Shown: positions 45,168 through 53,801 of the stretch, in pieces
Numbering within the stretch: the first letter of the stretch is position 1
Layout: each line of letters starts with the position of its first letter
Origin: Saprospiraceae bacterium
GTDB lineage: Bacteria; Bacteroidota; Bacteroidia; Chitinophagales; Saprospiraceae
Direction: 5' to 3'
DNA length: 64,000 bases
Assembly: GCA_016714025.1 (NCBI GenBank)
Contig: JADJOB010000002.1
Location: 231,501 to 295,500, forward strand
Position numbers and translations under genes: made by a program
Notes under the pieces: generated by a model
Database searches by the model: none
What the model saw: only the letters and a program-made list of their open reading frames with translations
Told to the model about the DNA's origin: nothing

Positions 45168-46784
45168 CTATTTTAGAAATTCCAAAAACAAACGCAAGCT
45201 ATGTTGATACTCAAACACATTTTGAGATTTTAACTCAGAAAGTTCAAAGGCTATTTCATAGGCTTTCTGATTTTTTAATTTATAGGCAGCACAAATTAAA
45301 GCGAAATCAATAAATGCTTTTTGACATTTATTAGAAATCGTTTTACTCTTTCCAAATAAGTTGTTGAACTTCTCAATACAATCCTTTTCTGCTATTTGTC
45401 TGTCATTTTTATAACTTGAATGAATCATAGCTGTAACCTTGTTTCGAACTTGCCACATTGCTAAAGGTGTATTGCTCCCCAAATTAAATGCAAGATTTGA
45501 ATCTGTAAAACGAACCAAGATATTCGATGAACTTCTATAGGCTTTATTTTTTTGCATTTTATCAGCCTCGCCTTTTGCCAGTTTATAAAGTTCACGATCC
45601 AAAGGTCTAAAACCAAATCGATAGTAAAACCAAAATGCACCGGATTCAATGCCTTCCGGATTATTTAATCCATATTGATAGGGTTCAATTTCAAAATAAT
45701 CAACAGAAAATAGTTGGCGGTATGTCCTCAATAATTGGGCCATTATAAATCCGGACTCTCCACCACGAAACCAATCAAAAATATTAATGCCAAATAAAGC
45801 CCGATTGCCCATAATCCAGGCTCCACCATACGCAGCAGGATAACCATTTTTAAATAAGGTATAACCAACATAGGATTCCAGGGGAAGTTGCCTTTCAGGA
45901 ACCATCGTAAACACAGCAACAGAAATTCCTCTGTCCAATGGATAATATCGAATGCTGCTTTCATCTAAATACGTTACAGGATCGGTTTCCCTTTGCAGCA
46001 GTAATAATTTAATTTTAGAAACCTTTACAATCTGCTGTTTCCAGGCTGAATCGGACAAATAAACTTCAGGCAAAGCTGTATTTAAAATTTCTGTGTAATT
46101 CCATTTTTTTTGAATTTCTTGCTGATAATAAATTGCTTGAACTGGTAGGCAGTTATAAGCTTTGCTCAATCTTTTGTTTCCAGTTGTTTGAACTTGAAAG
46201 TTTAATTGAAGTTTATCAAATAAATAATCTTTAATTAATGGTGTATTGTTGAACTGCTTGAATTGATTTATTAGAAATGGAAGTAATTTGGCATTACGGA
46301 TTTGCAGTGCATCCAATATAGATTCATTCGTGTCACATATTGCTGTAAACTCTTTTTCAATATCCGGTAAACTTAATTTTAATAAATCGATCAATTCGGT
46401 TCCATTCTGATCCGGCAGATCACAATGAACTTTAATTTTAGAATCCAATAACCAGGAAACCAATTCACAGGAAAGACTTGAATACAAAGCCGTGTACGGA
46501 AGACCCGAATTTTCAAAATACTTTTTTTCGATTGGTCTCAGGTTTTTTAGAAATTTTGTAATCCGTAATAATTCCCGCTTACACCAATTTTGTAAGTTAT
46601 CAGTTTCAGGATGGGCTTGTAGAAATAATAACAGATCATGATATTTAATAAGCAATTTAGTTTTTGGAAGTTGTTGCTTATTCAAAATCTTAAGTAATTG
46701 AATTTTTTGTATAGCAGAATCTTGAGAAAATTGGGTTTGAATTTTAAGCAATTTCTTGAGAGCTGATTGGAATGAATGATTCAT
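45168..46784 (-). CDS. Large cytosolic protein with GNAT-like C-terminal region, unknown function
   Basis: A 538-residue protein without signal peptide, not recognised by name. The N-terminal 280 residues are helical (LKKLLKIQTQF to the LLLQRETDP region), with many lysines and leucines. The central part (about 280-395) is strand-rich: VGYTLFKNGYPAAYGGAWI, ALFGINIFDWFRGGES and GIESGAFWFYYRFGFRPLDR, which resembles the end of acetyltransferase folds (SGAFWFYxxxGF). A helical tail of about 140 residues follows. The GNAT likeness is inference. Confidence 0.7.
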   Translation of the reverse strand: MNHSFQSALKKLLKIQTQFSQDSAIQKIQLLKILNKQQLPKTKLLIKYHDLLLFLQAHPETDNLQNWCKRELLRITKFLKNLRPIEKKYFENSGLPYTALYSSLSCELVSWLLDSKIKVHCDLPDQNGTELIDLLKLSLPDIEKEFTAICDTNESILDALQIRNAKLLPFLINQFKQFNNTPLIKDYLFDKLQLNFQVQTTGNKRLSKAYNCLPVQAIYYQQEIQKKWNYTEILNTALPEVYLSDSAWKQQIVKVSKIKLLLLQRETDPVTYLDESSIRYYPLDRGISVAVFTMVPERQLPLESYVGYTLFKNGYPAAYGGAWIMGNRALFGINIFDWFRGGESGFIMAQLLRTYRQLFSVDYFEIEPYQYGLNNPEGIESGAFWFYYRFGFRPLDRELYKLAKGEADKMQKNKAYRSSSNILVRFTDSNLAFNLGSNTPLAMWQVRNKVTAMIHSSYKNDRQIAEKDCIEKFNNLFGKSKTISNKCQKAFIDFALICAAYKLKNQKAYEIAFELSELKSQNVFEYQHSLRLFLEFLK

Positions 46785-46906
46785 AAAATGGATTTCAATT
46801 TAATACTAATAATGTGGTATACGCTATACATGAATTGTTCAAAAAAACAATTCTAAGATCCTTCACAGTTTTGTAAATATATAAAACCAATTCCTTTAAA
46901 AATGGC

Positions 46907-46937
46907 AAAAAAAAACCCGGAAGTTAATACTACCGGG
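46907..46937 (-). terminator. Intrinsic terminator for HU gene
   Basis: Stem cccgg / ccggg with partial extension; on the minus strand it is followed by nine T (46907-46915). It lies 26 bp after the HU stop codon. Confidence 0.72.
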
Positions 46938-46962
46938 CTTTCATAATTCAAGTGAGAATGAA

Positions 46963-47238
46963 TTACTTCTTTACAGCATCAGAAAGGCCTTTGCCCGCTT
47001 TAAAGCGAACAACTCTTCTCTTAGGTATTTTGATTGGTTTACCGGTAGCAGGATTTCTTCCGGTTCTTGCTTTACGCTCTGCAGTAGAGAATGTACCAAA
47101 ACCTACCAAAATTACACTTTCAGCTTTTTTCAAACTTTTTTCGATAGAAGTAAGAACTGTATCTAAAGCGGTACCTGCCTGTGCTTTAGTAACTTCTGCT
47201 TCTTTTGCGATCGCACTGATCAAATCAGATTTATTCAT
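46963..47238 (-). CDS. HU family DNA-binding protein
   Basis: A 91-residue nucleoid protein that binds DNA non-specifically as a dimer and bends it. The N-terminal helices (MNKSDLISAIAKEAEVTKAQAG), the GFGTFSTAERKARTGRNPATGK beta-arm, and the IPKRRVVRFKAGKGL tail are typical. It has a strong-looking promoter upstream and a terminator downstream, as expected for an abundantly expressed gene. Confidence 0.95.
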   Translation of the reverse strand: MNKSDLISAIAKEAEVTKAQAGTALDTVLTSIEKSLKKAESVILVGFGTFSTAERKARTGRNPATGKPIKIPKRRVVRFKAGKGLSDAVKK

Positions 47239-47271
47239 TGTTTTAAAGTTTTAATGGTTAATTTTACGACA

Positions 47272-47302
47272 CAAATATATATTACATTTTTTGTTTATAC
47301 AA
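47272..47302 (-). promoter_or_regulatory. Promoter of HU gene (-33/-7)
   Basis: On the minus strand TTG (47300-47302) is followed after 20 bp by TATATTTG (47272-47279), matching the TTG..TAnnTTTG Bacteroidota promoter. Its -7 element lies about 34 bp before the start codon. Confidence 0.55.
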
Positions 47303-47425
47303 TACATATATAAAAATATTTTATGTTTCAAGAGCTTTAAATTCAGGCATCCCGGCGCAGTTGTCGTTGTAAATGCCTGTAAAATAAGCAACTCTACACT
47401 AAAATTCGATATAAAAGCCCGTAAA

Positions 47426-47632
47426 ATGGAGTACTTTTTAACACAAATCCGTACAAGAATAGGCTTAATGGCATTGCTCATTTTTGTCATTTTTACTGCT
47501 TGCCACCGGGGAAGTGGTTGTCCATCTGAAGATGCGCAGGTTAAAACGAATAAGAAAGGGATGCCAACCAAAAAATCTGAATCGGGCCTGTTTGACAAAA
47601 AAACATCTAAAAAAATGCATCTTAACAAGTAA
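47426..47632 (+). CDS. Small lipoprotein, unknown function
   Basis: A 68-residue protein beginning at ATG 47426. It has a charged start, a hydrophobic stretch (LMALLIFVIF) and a lipobox FTAC, then a basic, lysine-rich tail. Short lipoproteins of this style are common in Bacteroidota but have no defined role. The frame is open far upstream, yet the ATG with signal sequence is the convincing start. It is divergent from the HU gene; the gap is shared with its promoter. Confidence 0.6.
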   Translation: MEYFLTQIRTRIGLMALLIFVIFTACHRGSGCPSEDAQVKTNKKGMPTKKSESGLFDKKTSKKMHLNK

Positions 47633-47715
47633 GGATTCGGTTCAAGAATCTTAATTTTAAATTAAAACACTCTGATTTATAAATTCATACATTTAAATTG
47701 CTAATCGCATTCTGA

Positions 47716-48621
47716 ATGGAAAAAAAAGACGTCCTATTAATAAAGGATCTTGCCTCTTTTGAAAAATTGGTTAACAGGGACCAACAGGCCTATGATATTA
47801 ATATGATGCTTTTGCCTGGAACTCTTGAAGATAAGCACAAAGATGTCGATGCAACCAAAGGGATTCGTGCGCTTAGAAGACAATTTAATTTAATCTACAT
47901 TCTAACCGAAGGAGAACATGATGTATTATTAGGGGCGGACTATCGATGGCTTAAACCAAATGATCTGGTGATCGTTCCGGAAAACATGGTTTATGCCTCC
48001 AAATTTATTCGAAATTGTAAAGGGTATTGCTTGCATTTTAAAACAGAATTCATTCAAAATTTATTGAATGGGCCACTGACAGAAGAATTTCCATACTTTC
48101 ATTTTGATGCCGAACATATAATTAATTTAAATGATGCGGATACTAAAAGTATTCAACAGGCATTTCAGGATATCATTCGCGAATACCAATCCTTTTCCTA
48201 TGAAAAAGATTTTATACTTCGCAATTTTTTATTAATCTTACTCCATCGAATTCGTGAAATATACCGACCCTATATTCACAAATTAAATGAACAAAGCAGC
48301 AGAGCTTCCCGTCTTGCCAATAAATTTAAACATTTGGTAGAAAAGGAATTTATCAACAACCGATCCGTTCAAGCTTATGCTTCGCAACTTGCCATCAGTC
48401 CAAAATATTTATGCGATGTAGTTAAACAAACTTTTGGTAAAACGCCGCGTGCTTTTATAAATGACATGCTTTTATTAGAGGCCAAGGTGCAATTAGGATC
48501 CACCGATAAATCGGTATCGGAAATCGCTTATGCATTACAATTTGAGGACCAATCCCATTTTAGCCACTTTATAAAGCAACAAACCGGGCTGAGTCCGCTG
48601 GCATTGCGTCAGATTCTCTGA
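47716..48621 (+). CDS. AraC family transcriptional regulator
   Basis: A 301-residue regulator. The first about 180 residues hold a cupin-like ligand-sensing part (LIYILTEGEHDVLLGADYRWLKPNDLVIVPENM). The last ~100 residues are the AraC DNA-binding domain with two helix-turn-helices: VQAYASQLAISPKYLCDVVKQTFGKTPRAFI and VSEIAYALQFEDQSHFSHFIKQQTG. No signal peptide; cytosolic. A cupin gene 100 bp downstream in the same direction may be its target. Confidence 0.9.
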   Translation: MEKKDVLLIKDLASFEKLVNRDQQAYDINMMLLPGTLEDKHKDVDATKGIRALRRQFNLIYILTEGEHDVLLGADYRWLKPNDLVIVPENMVYASKFIRNCKGYCLHFKTEFIQNLLNGPLTEEFPYFHFDAEHIINLNDADTKSIQQAFQDIIREYQSFSYEKDFILRNFLLILLHRIREIYRPYIHKLNEQSSRASRLANKFKHLVEKEFINNRSVQAYASQLAISPKYLCDVVKQTFGKTPRAFINDMLLLEAKVQLGSTDKSVSEIAYALQFEDQSHFSHFIKQQTGLSPLALRQIL

Positions 48622-48721
48622 TTTTTACATGATAAGGTGTGTTTTGTACACAAAGCTTGCTTCATAGCGCATTTACATTTGCATTATCAATTTTTTTATT
48701 AATTTTTTAAATCAATTTATT

Positions 48722-49174
48722 ATGCAAATCAAATTATTTTTATTCATTTTGGCGTGTATGGGTTTTATTTATACAGAGACTTATGCTCAAGCGCCAACAG
48801 AAACTACCAGTCACGCAAAAGCTGAAAAAGTAAATTTCTCAAAACCAACAGACGTTCGAAGTTTTCCATTAGGAAAAGTTGACCTGGTACAAGTTGGTGG
48901 TGCAACCATTGGTCGCGCTGTTTTTCAACCTGGCTGGAGATGGTCTAAATCAGTAAAACCTTTGGCAAAGACTGAAAGTTGTGAAGCTCCTCATTTTCAA
49001 TATCACATTGCAGGTACTCTGCGCATCAAAATGGATGACGGTACTACATTTGATTGTAAACCAGGTGACGTATCGTATTTACCTATGGGACACGATGCTT
49101 GGGTTGTTGGAAAACAAGCTGTGGTTGTTGTAGATTTTCAAGGAATGATAGACTATGTAAAATCTTTAAAATAA
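48722..49174 (+). CDS. Secreted cupin-domain protein
   Basis: A 150-residue protein with a signal peptide ending at TYAQ (23), followed by one cupin barrel of about 110 residues. The visible metal-site pieces are PHFQYHIAGTLRI, GDVSYLPMGHDAW and WRWSKSVK. The exact metal ligands cannot be assigned with confidence, though His at HFQYH and GHD fit the two cupin motifs. The AraC gene sits upstream. A terminator follows. Confidence 0.82.
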   Translation: MQIKLFLFILACMGFIYTETYAQAPTETTSHAKAEKVNFSKPTDVRSFPLGKVDLVQVGGATIGRAVFQPGWRWSKSVKPLAKTESCEAPHFQYHIAGTLRIKMDDGTTFDCKPGDVSYLPMGHDAWVVGKQAVVVVDFQGMIDYVKSLK

Positions 49175-49211
49175 ATTTCGCTATTAAACTTAGCGAAATT
49201 GATTTAAAAAG

Positions 49212-49252
49212 ATCACCCCGCCTGAAAATATTCAGAACGGGGTGATTTTTTT
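49212..49252 (+). terminator. Intrinsic terminator after cupin gene
   Basis: Stem atcaccccg / cggggtgat (49212-49220 with 49238-49246), an inner ctgaa/ttcag, then a run of T. It closes the plus-strand cupin transcript. Confidence 0.85.
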
Positions 49253-49287
49253 ATGTCATAGAGCCTTAAACCGGGCTCTGAATCATA

Positions 49288-50160
49288 TTATCTGCGTTTA
49301 ACCCGTGTAGTAGTTCGTGTAGTCTTGGTTTTGCCTCTTGGACCTGTCACAGTAGTTTTGGTACGAGTAACCCGATAGGATTTAACATGAGCTCCATGAC
49401 GTCTATTGACTGTTACTGATGTAGTTCTTACCGGAGTATAAACGCGATGGGCATGGACCACCCGATGCGTATGAACAACTGCAAATCCAGGTCGGTATCT
49501 TGCTCTAAATGGGTGAAAGACCCTCCAGCCTAAAGGCCTCCAGGGACGCCAGTAACTTGGATACACGCGCCATCTCCAGGGAGAAACCCAGGGTCTGTAT
49601 GCAGGAGCATAAACAAAACGTACACATGGCCAAGGCCAAACATTAATCACAATGGCATCCTCTTCTTCAAAATTTATGGCAGAAGGTCCGCTTTTGGTTC
49701 TGGGTTCCATTTTTACATCATCTTTCTGGTCAGTCCCATCTGAAGGTTCAACTATTTGCTGGATTCCGAAAATATCCTCATCTCCAATAATTTGTATTAC
49801 AGCAGATTCTTTACCATCTTTCTCCAATTCAATCACGGCAATATCTTGACTCTCCGTTTCAGAAATTGGCACCTGCAAAATAAATGCATGCGCATCTTGA
49901 TCCATTTTGCTTATCACCCGAATGTAATCAATGTCCCCGTCTTCATTTAAATCCAAATTGTTGACATGATTGCTTTCCGTATTCAATAATTTTTCAAAAT
50001 CCTCCGGTGAACTGGCCATTTTAAATAAATTTAAAGCGCCTTCCAAACTAAAATTGTCACCCGGCAATCCTGTAGAATCGGACATCTCTTGAGCCTTACT
50101 CAAAGTACTAATGCTCATAGCACTTAAAAATAAGCTTAGATATAATGTTGTTTTTTTCAT
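49288..50160 (-). CDS. Secreted basic protein with Trp/Pro/Arg-rich middle and Arg/Thr tail
   Basis: A 290-residue secreted protein with a signal peptide ending at SKAQ (24). The first ~150 residues are an acidic alpha/beta domain with an EF-hand-like LDLNEDGDIDYI (69-80), a possible Ca2+ site. Then from about 174 the composition changes to Trp/Pro/Arg/Tyr-rich (WPWPCVRF, PWRWRVY, WRPLGWRVF), then Val/His (VVHTHRVVHAHRVY), and finally Thr/Arg/Lys (KTKTTRTTTRVKRR). It could be a polyanion-binding surface protein. Acidic head and basic tail in one chain suggest self-association. Confidence 0.78.
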   Translation of the reverse strand: MKKTTLYLSLFLSAMSISTLSKAQEMSDSTGLPGDNFSLEGALNLFKMASSPEDFEKLLNTESNHVNNLDLNEDGDIDYIRVISKMDQDAHAFILQVPISETESQDIAVIELEKDGKESAVIQIIGDEDIFGIQQIVEPSDGTDQKDDVKMEPRTKSGPSAINFEEEDAIVINVWPWPCVRFVYAPAYRPWVSPWRWRVYPSYWRPWRPLGWRVFHPFRARYRPGFAVVHTHRVVHAHRVYTPVRTTSVTVNRRHGAHVKSYRVTRTKTTVTGPRGKTKTTRTTTRVKRR

Positions 50161-50238
50161 ATGATTGATTTTTATGTAAGACTGCGAAGTTAGCGAAAAG
50201 TTTAATATGCTTTGTAGGTATAATTATAAGTTTTTATA

Positions 50239-50457
50239 GCCACGAATGCACGAATTGAGGACTAATTGAAATATAAATTATTGCCACGAATGCACGAATT
50301 AAGGACGAATTGAAATATGAATTATTGCCACGAATGCACGAATTAAGGACTAATTGAAATATAAATTATTGCCACGAATGCACGAATTAAGGACTAATTG
50401 AAATATGAATTATTGCCACGAATGCACGAATTAAGGGACTAATGAAATATATTATTT
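50239..50457. repeat. Five-copy 44-bp tandem repeat
   Basis: Starts at 50239, 50283, 50327, 50371 and 50415, with exact 44-bp spacing. Each unit begins gccacgaatgcacgaatt and ends in an AT-rich aaatat-aattatt, with 1-3 differences between copies; the last is a little degraded. There are no spacers and no coding capacity, so it is not a CRISPR. It faces the inverted array that follows. Confidence 0.92.
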
Positions 50458-50480
50458 GTCTTTAATTAGTGGCATTTTTT

Positions 50481-50657
50481 CGTGTATTCATTCGTGTATT
50501 CATTCGTGTATTCGTGGCATTTCCTCCATTCGTCTTCCATTCGTGCATTCGTGGCATTTCTTCCATTCGTCTTCCATTCGTGCATTCGTGGCATTTCCTC
50601 CATTCGTCTTCCATTCGTGCATTCGTGGCATTTCTTCTCACTTCTTCATTCGTGGCA
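50481..50657. repeat. 12-bp and 37-bp tandem repeats in inverted orientation to the 44-bp array
   Basis: First come cgtgtattcatt words (about 2.5 copies, 50481-50514), then the 37-bp unit starting ggcattt-ctccattcgtc at 50516, 50553 and 50590, with further partial copies at 50627 and 50654. Its core attcgtgcattcgtggc is the reverse complement of gccacgaatgcacgaat in the 44-bp array, so the two arrays can pair as a large imperfect cruciform or RNA hairpin. Because 37 is not a multiple of three, open frames across it are artefacts. Confidence 0.9.
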
Positions 50658-50689
50658 AAGATTTATTTTATAACCAGCATGAGACTCGA

Positions 50690-51213
50690 TAGATTCTATA
50701 CTTGAAGGAATCATTCTAAAAATCCACCAATCCATTTAATTGTCTCAATAGGACGTGTTGTGCGTATTAAAATAGCATACTTTCAAATTGACTAAACTAT
50801 CAAATAAGCTTTTAGATCTAAATGCAAGGGGAATCTAATGGGTATATCTTAAACTGAGATACAACTTAAGCTTTATACTCTGCCAGCTTATATTAAAGAA
50901 AATACAATCAAAAATTACAACTTGCCATCAACTTATAAAACCTAAGAAAATAGTTACAAGCATAATTTCATTTATGTAACTTACAGAAAATCCATAACTT
51001 ATACATTTAATGGCAAATTAAAATTCACAAGTACCTCGTATTAAATTCAATTTTAGATTCCAATTACGGTTGTTTAAATGGACTTTAGGTCCATGTTATT
51101 AAATCTCAACCGATCCATGCTTAAACCCCTTACCATCAGGCAATTCTGGCAGAATCTTTGCAGGGTAATGTATGAACTGCCTCAAGATTCTGGAAACCTA
51201 CAAACATCAACCT
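50690..51213. other. Non-coding stretch between repeat locus and outer-membrane protein gene
   Basis: About 520 bp without a convincing gene. A small hairpin (atggac-ttta-ggtccat, 51078-51094) is present. Short open frames here lack start context and composition of real genes. Confidence 0.55.
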
Positions 51214-52554
51214 ATGAAATTACTGCTTGGCGTTATTTTATTAGTTCCCTACTTACTGAATTCTCAAGTTACCGATGGAGAATTTATCAGTGTTTACAAA
51301 TCCATTCAAAATAAATCTCGCAATGCATTTATATTAAAAGCAGAAGATTCTACCAGCTATAAAAATTTTGAATTGCTGAAAGAAACCAACCAGCTGTTGG
51401 ACTTCCTATATGAATACATCGATAGCGAACATCGCCTGAATGGTAAAGGAGGATTTAATTTTGCGGGGAATCAGACTTCAAAAAATAATCTCTTTAAAGT
51501 AGGCGCCGGTGTAAGTATCGACCAGGGAGTATATCCCTACGAGTTGGATTTTTCCGCCAATGTGCAATCCCTTTTAAAAGATGGTGACTTTCAGGAAAAC
51601 TTTTCTGACCTGGATATCTCGTTCGATTTTCACCCTTATACACCCAGTGCATTTTCAAAACAAAAAAAATATGAAGCCAAAATAAATGAACTGGAACACG
51701 AAAAAACCACCAACTCCACTGAAGAAGAAAACAAACAATACCTACTCAATAAGTACATGTCCAAAATTGAAAAAGTACAGGATATCAACGGACTTTGGCT
51801 TGAAAACTATGTAATTCTGAAACGAAGCAGTGACAGTTATCTCGGATTGGATCAAGCGTATAATCTGGGTGCCGGTTTCATATTCAGCTTCTATTCAAAA
51901 GCCATGACCAAAAAAGGACGTGCAAATCAAGAGGAAATGAATCGGAAACCTACTTACGAAATGCACGGCAATGATTTAATCCGATGCCTTACCAATTGTG
52001 CACCCATTAATAATGTATTACAACTAAGTGCATCAGAAATTGAAACTTTGATGTCCGGCCGCTATCGGTTTTTGATTTCAAATCGTAAGCAATACAGCCA
52101 ATTGCGCTTGTCGTTATTAGTTGGTGCTTATTATGAACTGGAAAAATCAACTATAAGTAACACCATCAATTTTAATGGCAAGGATACTACCATGAGTTTT
52201 CCTTTTAAACCAACCAATCGACCCTATGGAGAAATACGTCCAGGCATCGTCTGGAAACCAAAAGACAAATACAAATTAAAAATTTATCCATTTCTAAAAA
52301 TTCCATTGGATCGAATTAAAGACAAAGTAAGTGAGGGGGCATTATCAGATATACGCACCGATTATTTTATCGATTTCCAAAGTTCATTTACGATAGCAAT
52401 TGAAGATAATTTTGAAATCGGCATCTATTACAACATGCTTTATGACAATACCCCCTATCGGCTATATTTAAAGCAATCAGATAATAGCTTTATCCTGTTT
52501 TCAGGAGAAAATAAACGAAGCAGTTTCGGAATTAATTTAAGTTTTGGCTTTTAA
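51214..52554 (+). CDS. Outer-membrane-like secreted protein, unknown function
   Basis: A 446-residue protein; the chosen start is ATG 51214 (MKLLLGVILLVPYLLNSQ), which opens directly into a signal peptide. The frame opens 14 codons earlier, but that extra part is not signal-like. The body contains alternating strands with aromatic residues (FKVGAGVSIDQGVYPYELDFSANVQ), a coiled-coil insert (YEAKINELEHEKT to YMSKIEKVQ, about 145-190), and terminal strands ending in SFGINLSFGF. This fits a small outer-membrane barrel. No family recognised. The DUF4286 gene follows 15 bp later. Confidence 0.75.
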   Translation: MKLLLGVILLVPYLLNSQVTDGEFISVYKSIQNKSRNAFILKAEDSTSYKNFELLKETNQLLDFLYEYIDSEHRLNGKGGFNFAGNQTSKNNLFKVGAGVSIDQGVYPYELDFSANVQSLLKDGDFQENFSDLDISFDFHPYTPSAFSKQKKYEAKINELEHEKTTNSTEEENKQYLLNKYMSKIEKVQDINGLWLENYVILKRSSDSYLGLDQAYNLGAGFIFSFYSKAMTKKGRANQEEMNRKPTYEMHGNDLIRCLTNCAPINNVLQLSASEIETLMSGRYRFLISNRKQYSQLRLSLLVGAYYELEKSTISNTINFNGKDTTMSFPFKPTNRPYGEIRPGIVWKPKDKYKLKIYPFLKIPLDRIKDKVSEGALSDIRTDYFIDFQSSFTIAIEDNFEIGIYYNMLYDNTPYRLYLKQSDNSFILFSGENKRSSFGINLSFGF

Positions 52555-52568
52555 TTTTAAAATTAACC

Positions 52569-52898
52569 ATGATCATTTACAATGTATCTGTTAAAATTAA
52601 TCCAGAGATTCAATCTGATTGGATAAATTGGATGCGAACCCATCACATTCCAAAAGTGTTAGCTACTGGCTGTTTTATTAAATCCAGAATGTCAAAATTG
52701 GACATTCAGGAACAAGACGGAATCACTTATATCATTCAATACGAATTGTTAAACTCCGATTTACTAAATCAATACATGATACACTATGCTCCAGCACTTC
52801 AAAAGGAGCACATCGATCGCTATGCAAATAAATTTGTAGCTTTTCGAACCATCCTGGATGTTCTTGAAGAATTTTATCCAATCGAACGGAATTCCTGA
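52569..52898 (+). CDS. DUF4286 family protein
   Basis: A 109-residue cytosolic protein resembling DUF4286, a family typical of Bacteroidota. It has MIIYNVSVKINPEIQSDW at its start, then MRTHHIPKVLATGCF and IIQYELLNSDLLNQYM. It looks like a ferredoxin-like, dimeric alpha+beta-barrel fold. No function is known. It is followed 8 bp later by the methyltransferase gene. Confidence 0.82.
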   Translation: MIIYNVSVKINPEIQSDWINWMRTHHIPKVLATGCFIKSRMSKLDIQEQDGITYIIQYELLNSDLLNQYMIHYAPALQKEHIDRYANKFVAFRTILDVLEEFYPIERNS

Positions 52899-52905
52899 AA
52901 ATCCA

Positions 52906-53376
52906 ATGGGGTCCCTGTTTTTTAGAAATCTGATCTTTACAATTTTACAACCTGGTGTGGTTTGTATTGGAATTCCCTGGTTGATCCTAAATAATATACC
53001 AGAACTATTTTCAAAAACACCCAGTTATATTCTTATAATAACTTGTGGATGCATGCTTGTTGGAGCAAGCATTTTATGCTATGCTATCTATTTATTTGCA
53101 ACCATAGGGCATGGCACGCTTTCGCCATTAGACCCAACAAAAAACCTGGTTCAAACTGGATTGTATAAATATTCCCGTAATCCCATGTATGTGGGCGTAA
53201 TGCTGATTCTCCTAAGTGAATGCTTACTATTTCAAAATCAACAGTTATTAAATTATACTTTAGCAGTCTTTATCTTGTTTAATATATTTATCATCTTTGT
53301 GGAAGAGCCTCGCCTGGTTCGAGAATTTGGCCAGGACTATGCTAATTATTGTAAACAAGTCCGACGTTGGTTATGA
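52906..53376 (+). CDS. Isoprenylcysteine carboxyl-methyltransferase-like membrane protein
   Basis: A 156-residue membrane methyltransferase of the ICMT/PEMT type, with four or five helices. Key features are the GLYKYSRNPMYVG motif and EEPRLVREFGQDYANYCKQVRRW near the end, which bind S-adenosylmethionine. I use ATG 52906; the open frame runs 16 codons further back inside the DUF4286 gene. The next gene's ATG overlaps its TGA. Its methyl acceptor is unknown. Confidence 0.83.
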   Translation: MGSLFFRNLIFTILQPGVVCIGIPWLILNNIPELFSKTPSYILIITCGCMLVGASILCYAIYLFATIGHGTLSPLDPTKNLVQTGLYKYSRNPMYVGVMLILLSECLLFQNQQLLNYTLAVFILFNIFIIFVEEPRLVREFGQDYANYCKQVRRWL

Positions 53377-53792
53377 ACTATAAAATATGGAATTATAAAG
53401 CTTTCACTGCGATATTGTTCATTTTTTTAATATGCGCATGCAGCTCGCCTAAGAAAGCGATTTATGAAACTACTGCAAATGACGTAGCTCAAATTGAATT
53501 AGTTCTTCGTAAAAATCAGAAATTCGAATTATACTTCAAAGATCTGAGCGAACGACCGGAGAAACGTTACAAATTTAAAGGGAGTTGGTCCGAACGCAAA
53601 GATCGGATCCAGTTGAATTTTCACCTTGATAAAAACGGTTTACCGGATATCAAGGCGCTGTTTGACCCATCACTTACAGAGGTTAAATCAGTTCGAATCA
53701 TTGATGCTAAAACCGTAGAATTCAAAAAAACAGATAAAATGATTTATATTTGGGGATTGTCGTGCCCAAAATCAGATCTGGATAAAAAATAA
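53373..53792 (+). CDS. Lipoprotein, possibly a NlpE-like barrel
   Basis: A 139-residue lipoprotein with signal ending at FLICAC (about Cys23). The chosen start is ATG 53373, in an ATGA overlap with the methyltransferase stop. The body shows strands with FELYFKDLSERPEKRYKFKGSW, DRIQLNFHL and AKTVEFKKT, a pattern seen in small copper-resistance NlpE-like barrels. This likeness is by eye. Function unknown. Confidence 0.7.
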   Translation: MNYKIWNYKAFTAILFIFLICACSSPKKAIYETTANDVAQIELVLRKNQKFELYFKDLSERPEKRYKFKGSWSERKDRIQLNFHLDKNGLPDIKALFDPSLTEVKSVRIIDAKTVEFKKTDKMIYIWGLSCPKSDLDKK

Positions 53793-53801
53793 ACCTCGCT
53801 T

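Noticed and set aside
47291..47632. A 113-residue version of the small lipoprotein
   Set aside because: The first 45 residues are not signal-like; the ATG at 47426 begins a lipoprotein signal with a lipobox.
50239..50457. Possible CRISPR array
   Set aside because: The 44-bp units are directly joined, with no unique spacers and no cas genes in the window.
50456..50705. Three overlapping 63-78 residue open frames over the 37-bp repeats
   Set aside because: The unit length is not a multiple of three, so all frames stay open by chance. The proteins are cyclic versions of the same repeat.
51078..51314. Open frame upstream of the outer-membrane-like gene
   Set aside because: It overlaps the better-supported gene in another frame and has no domain or signal peptide.
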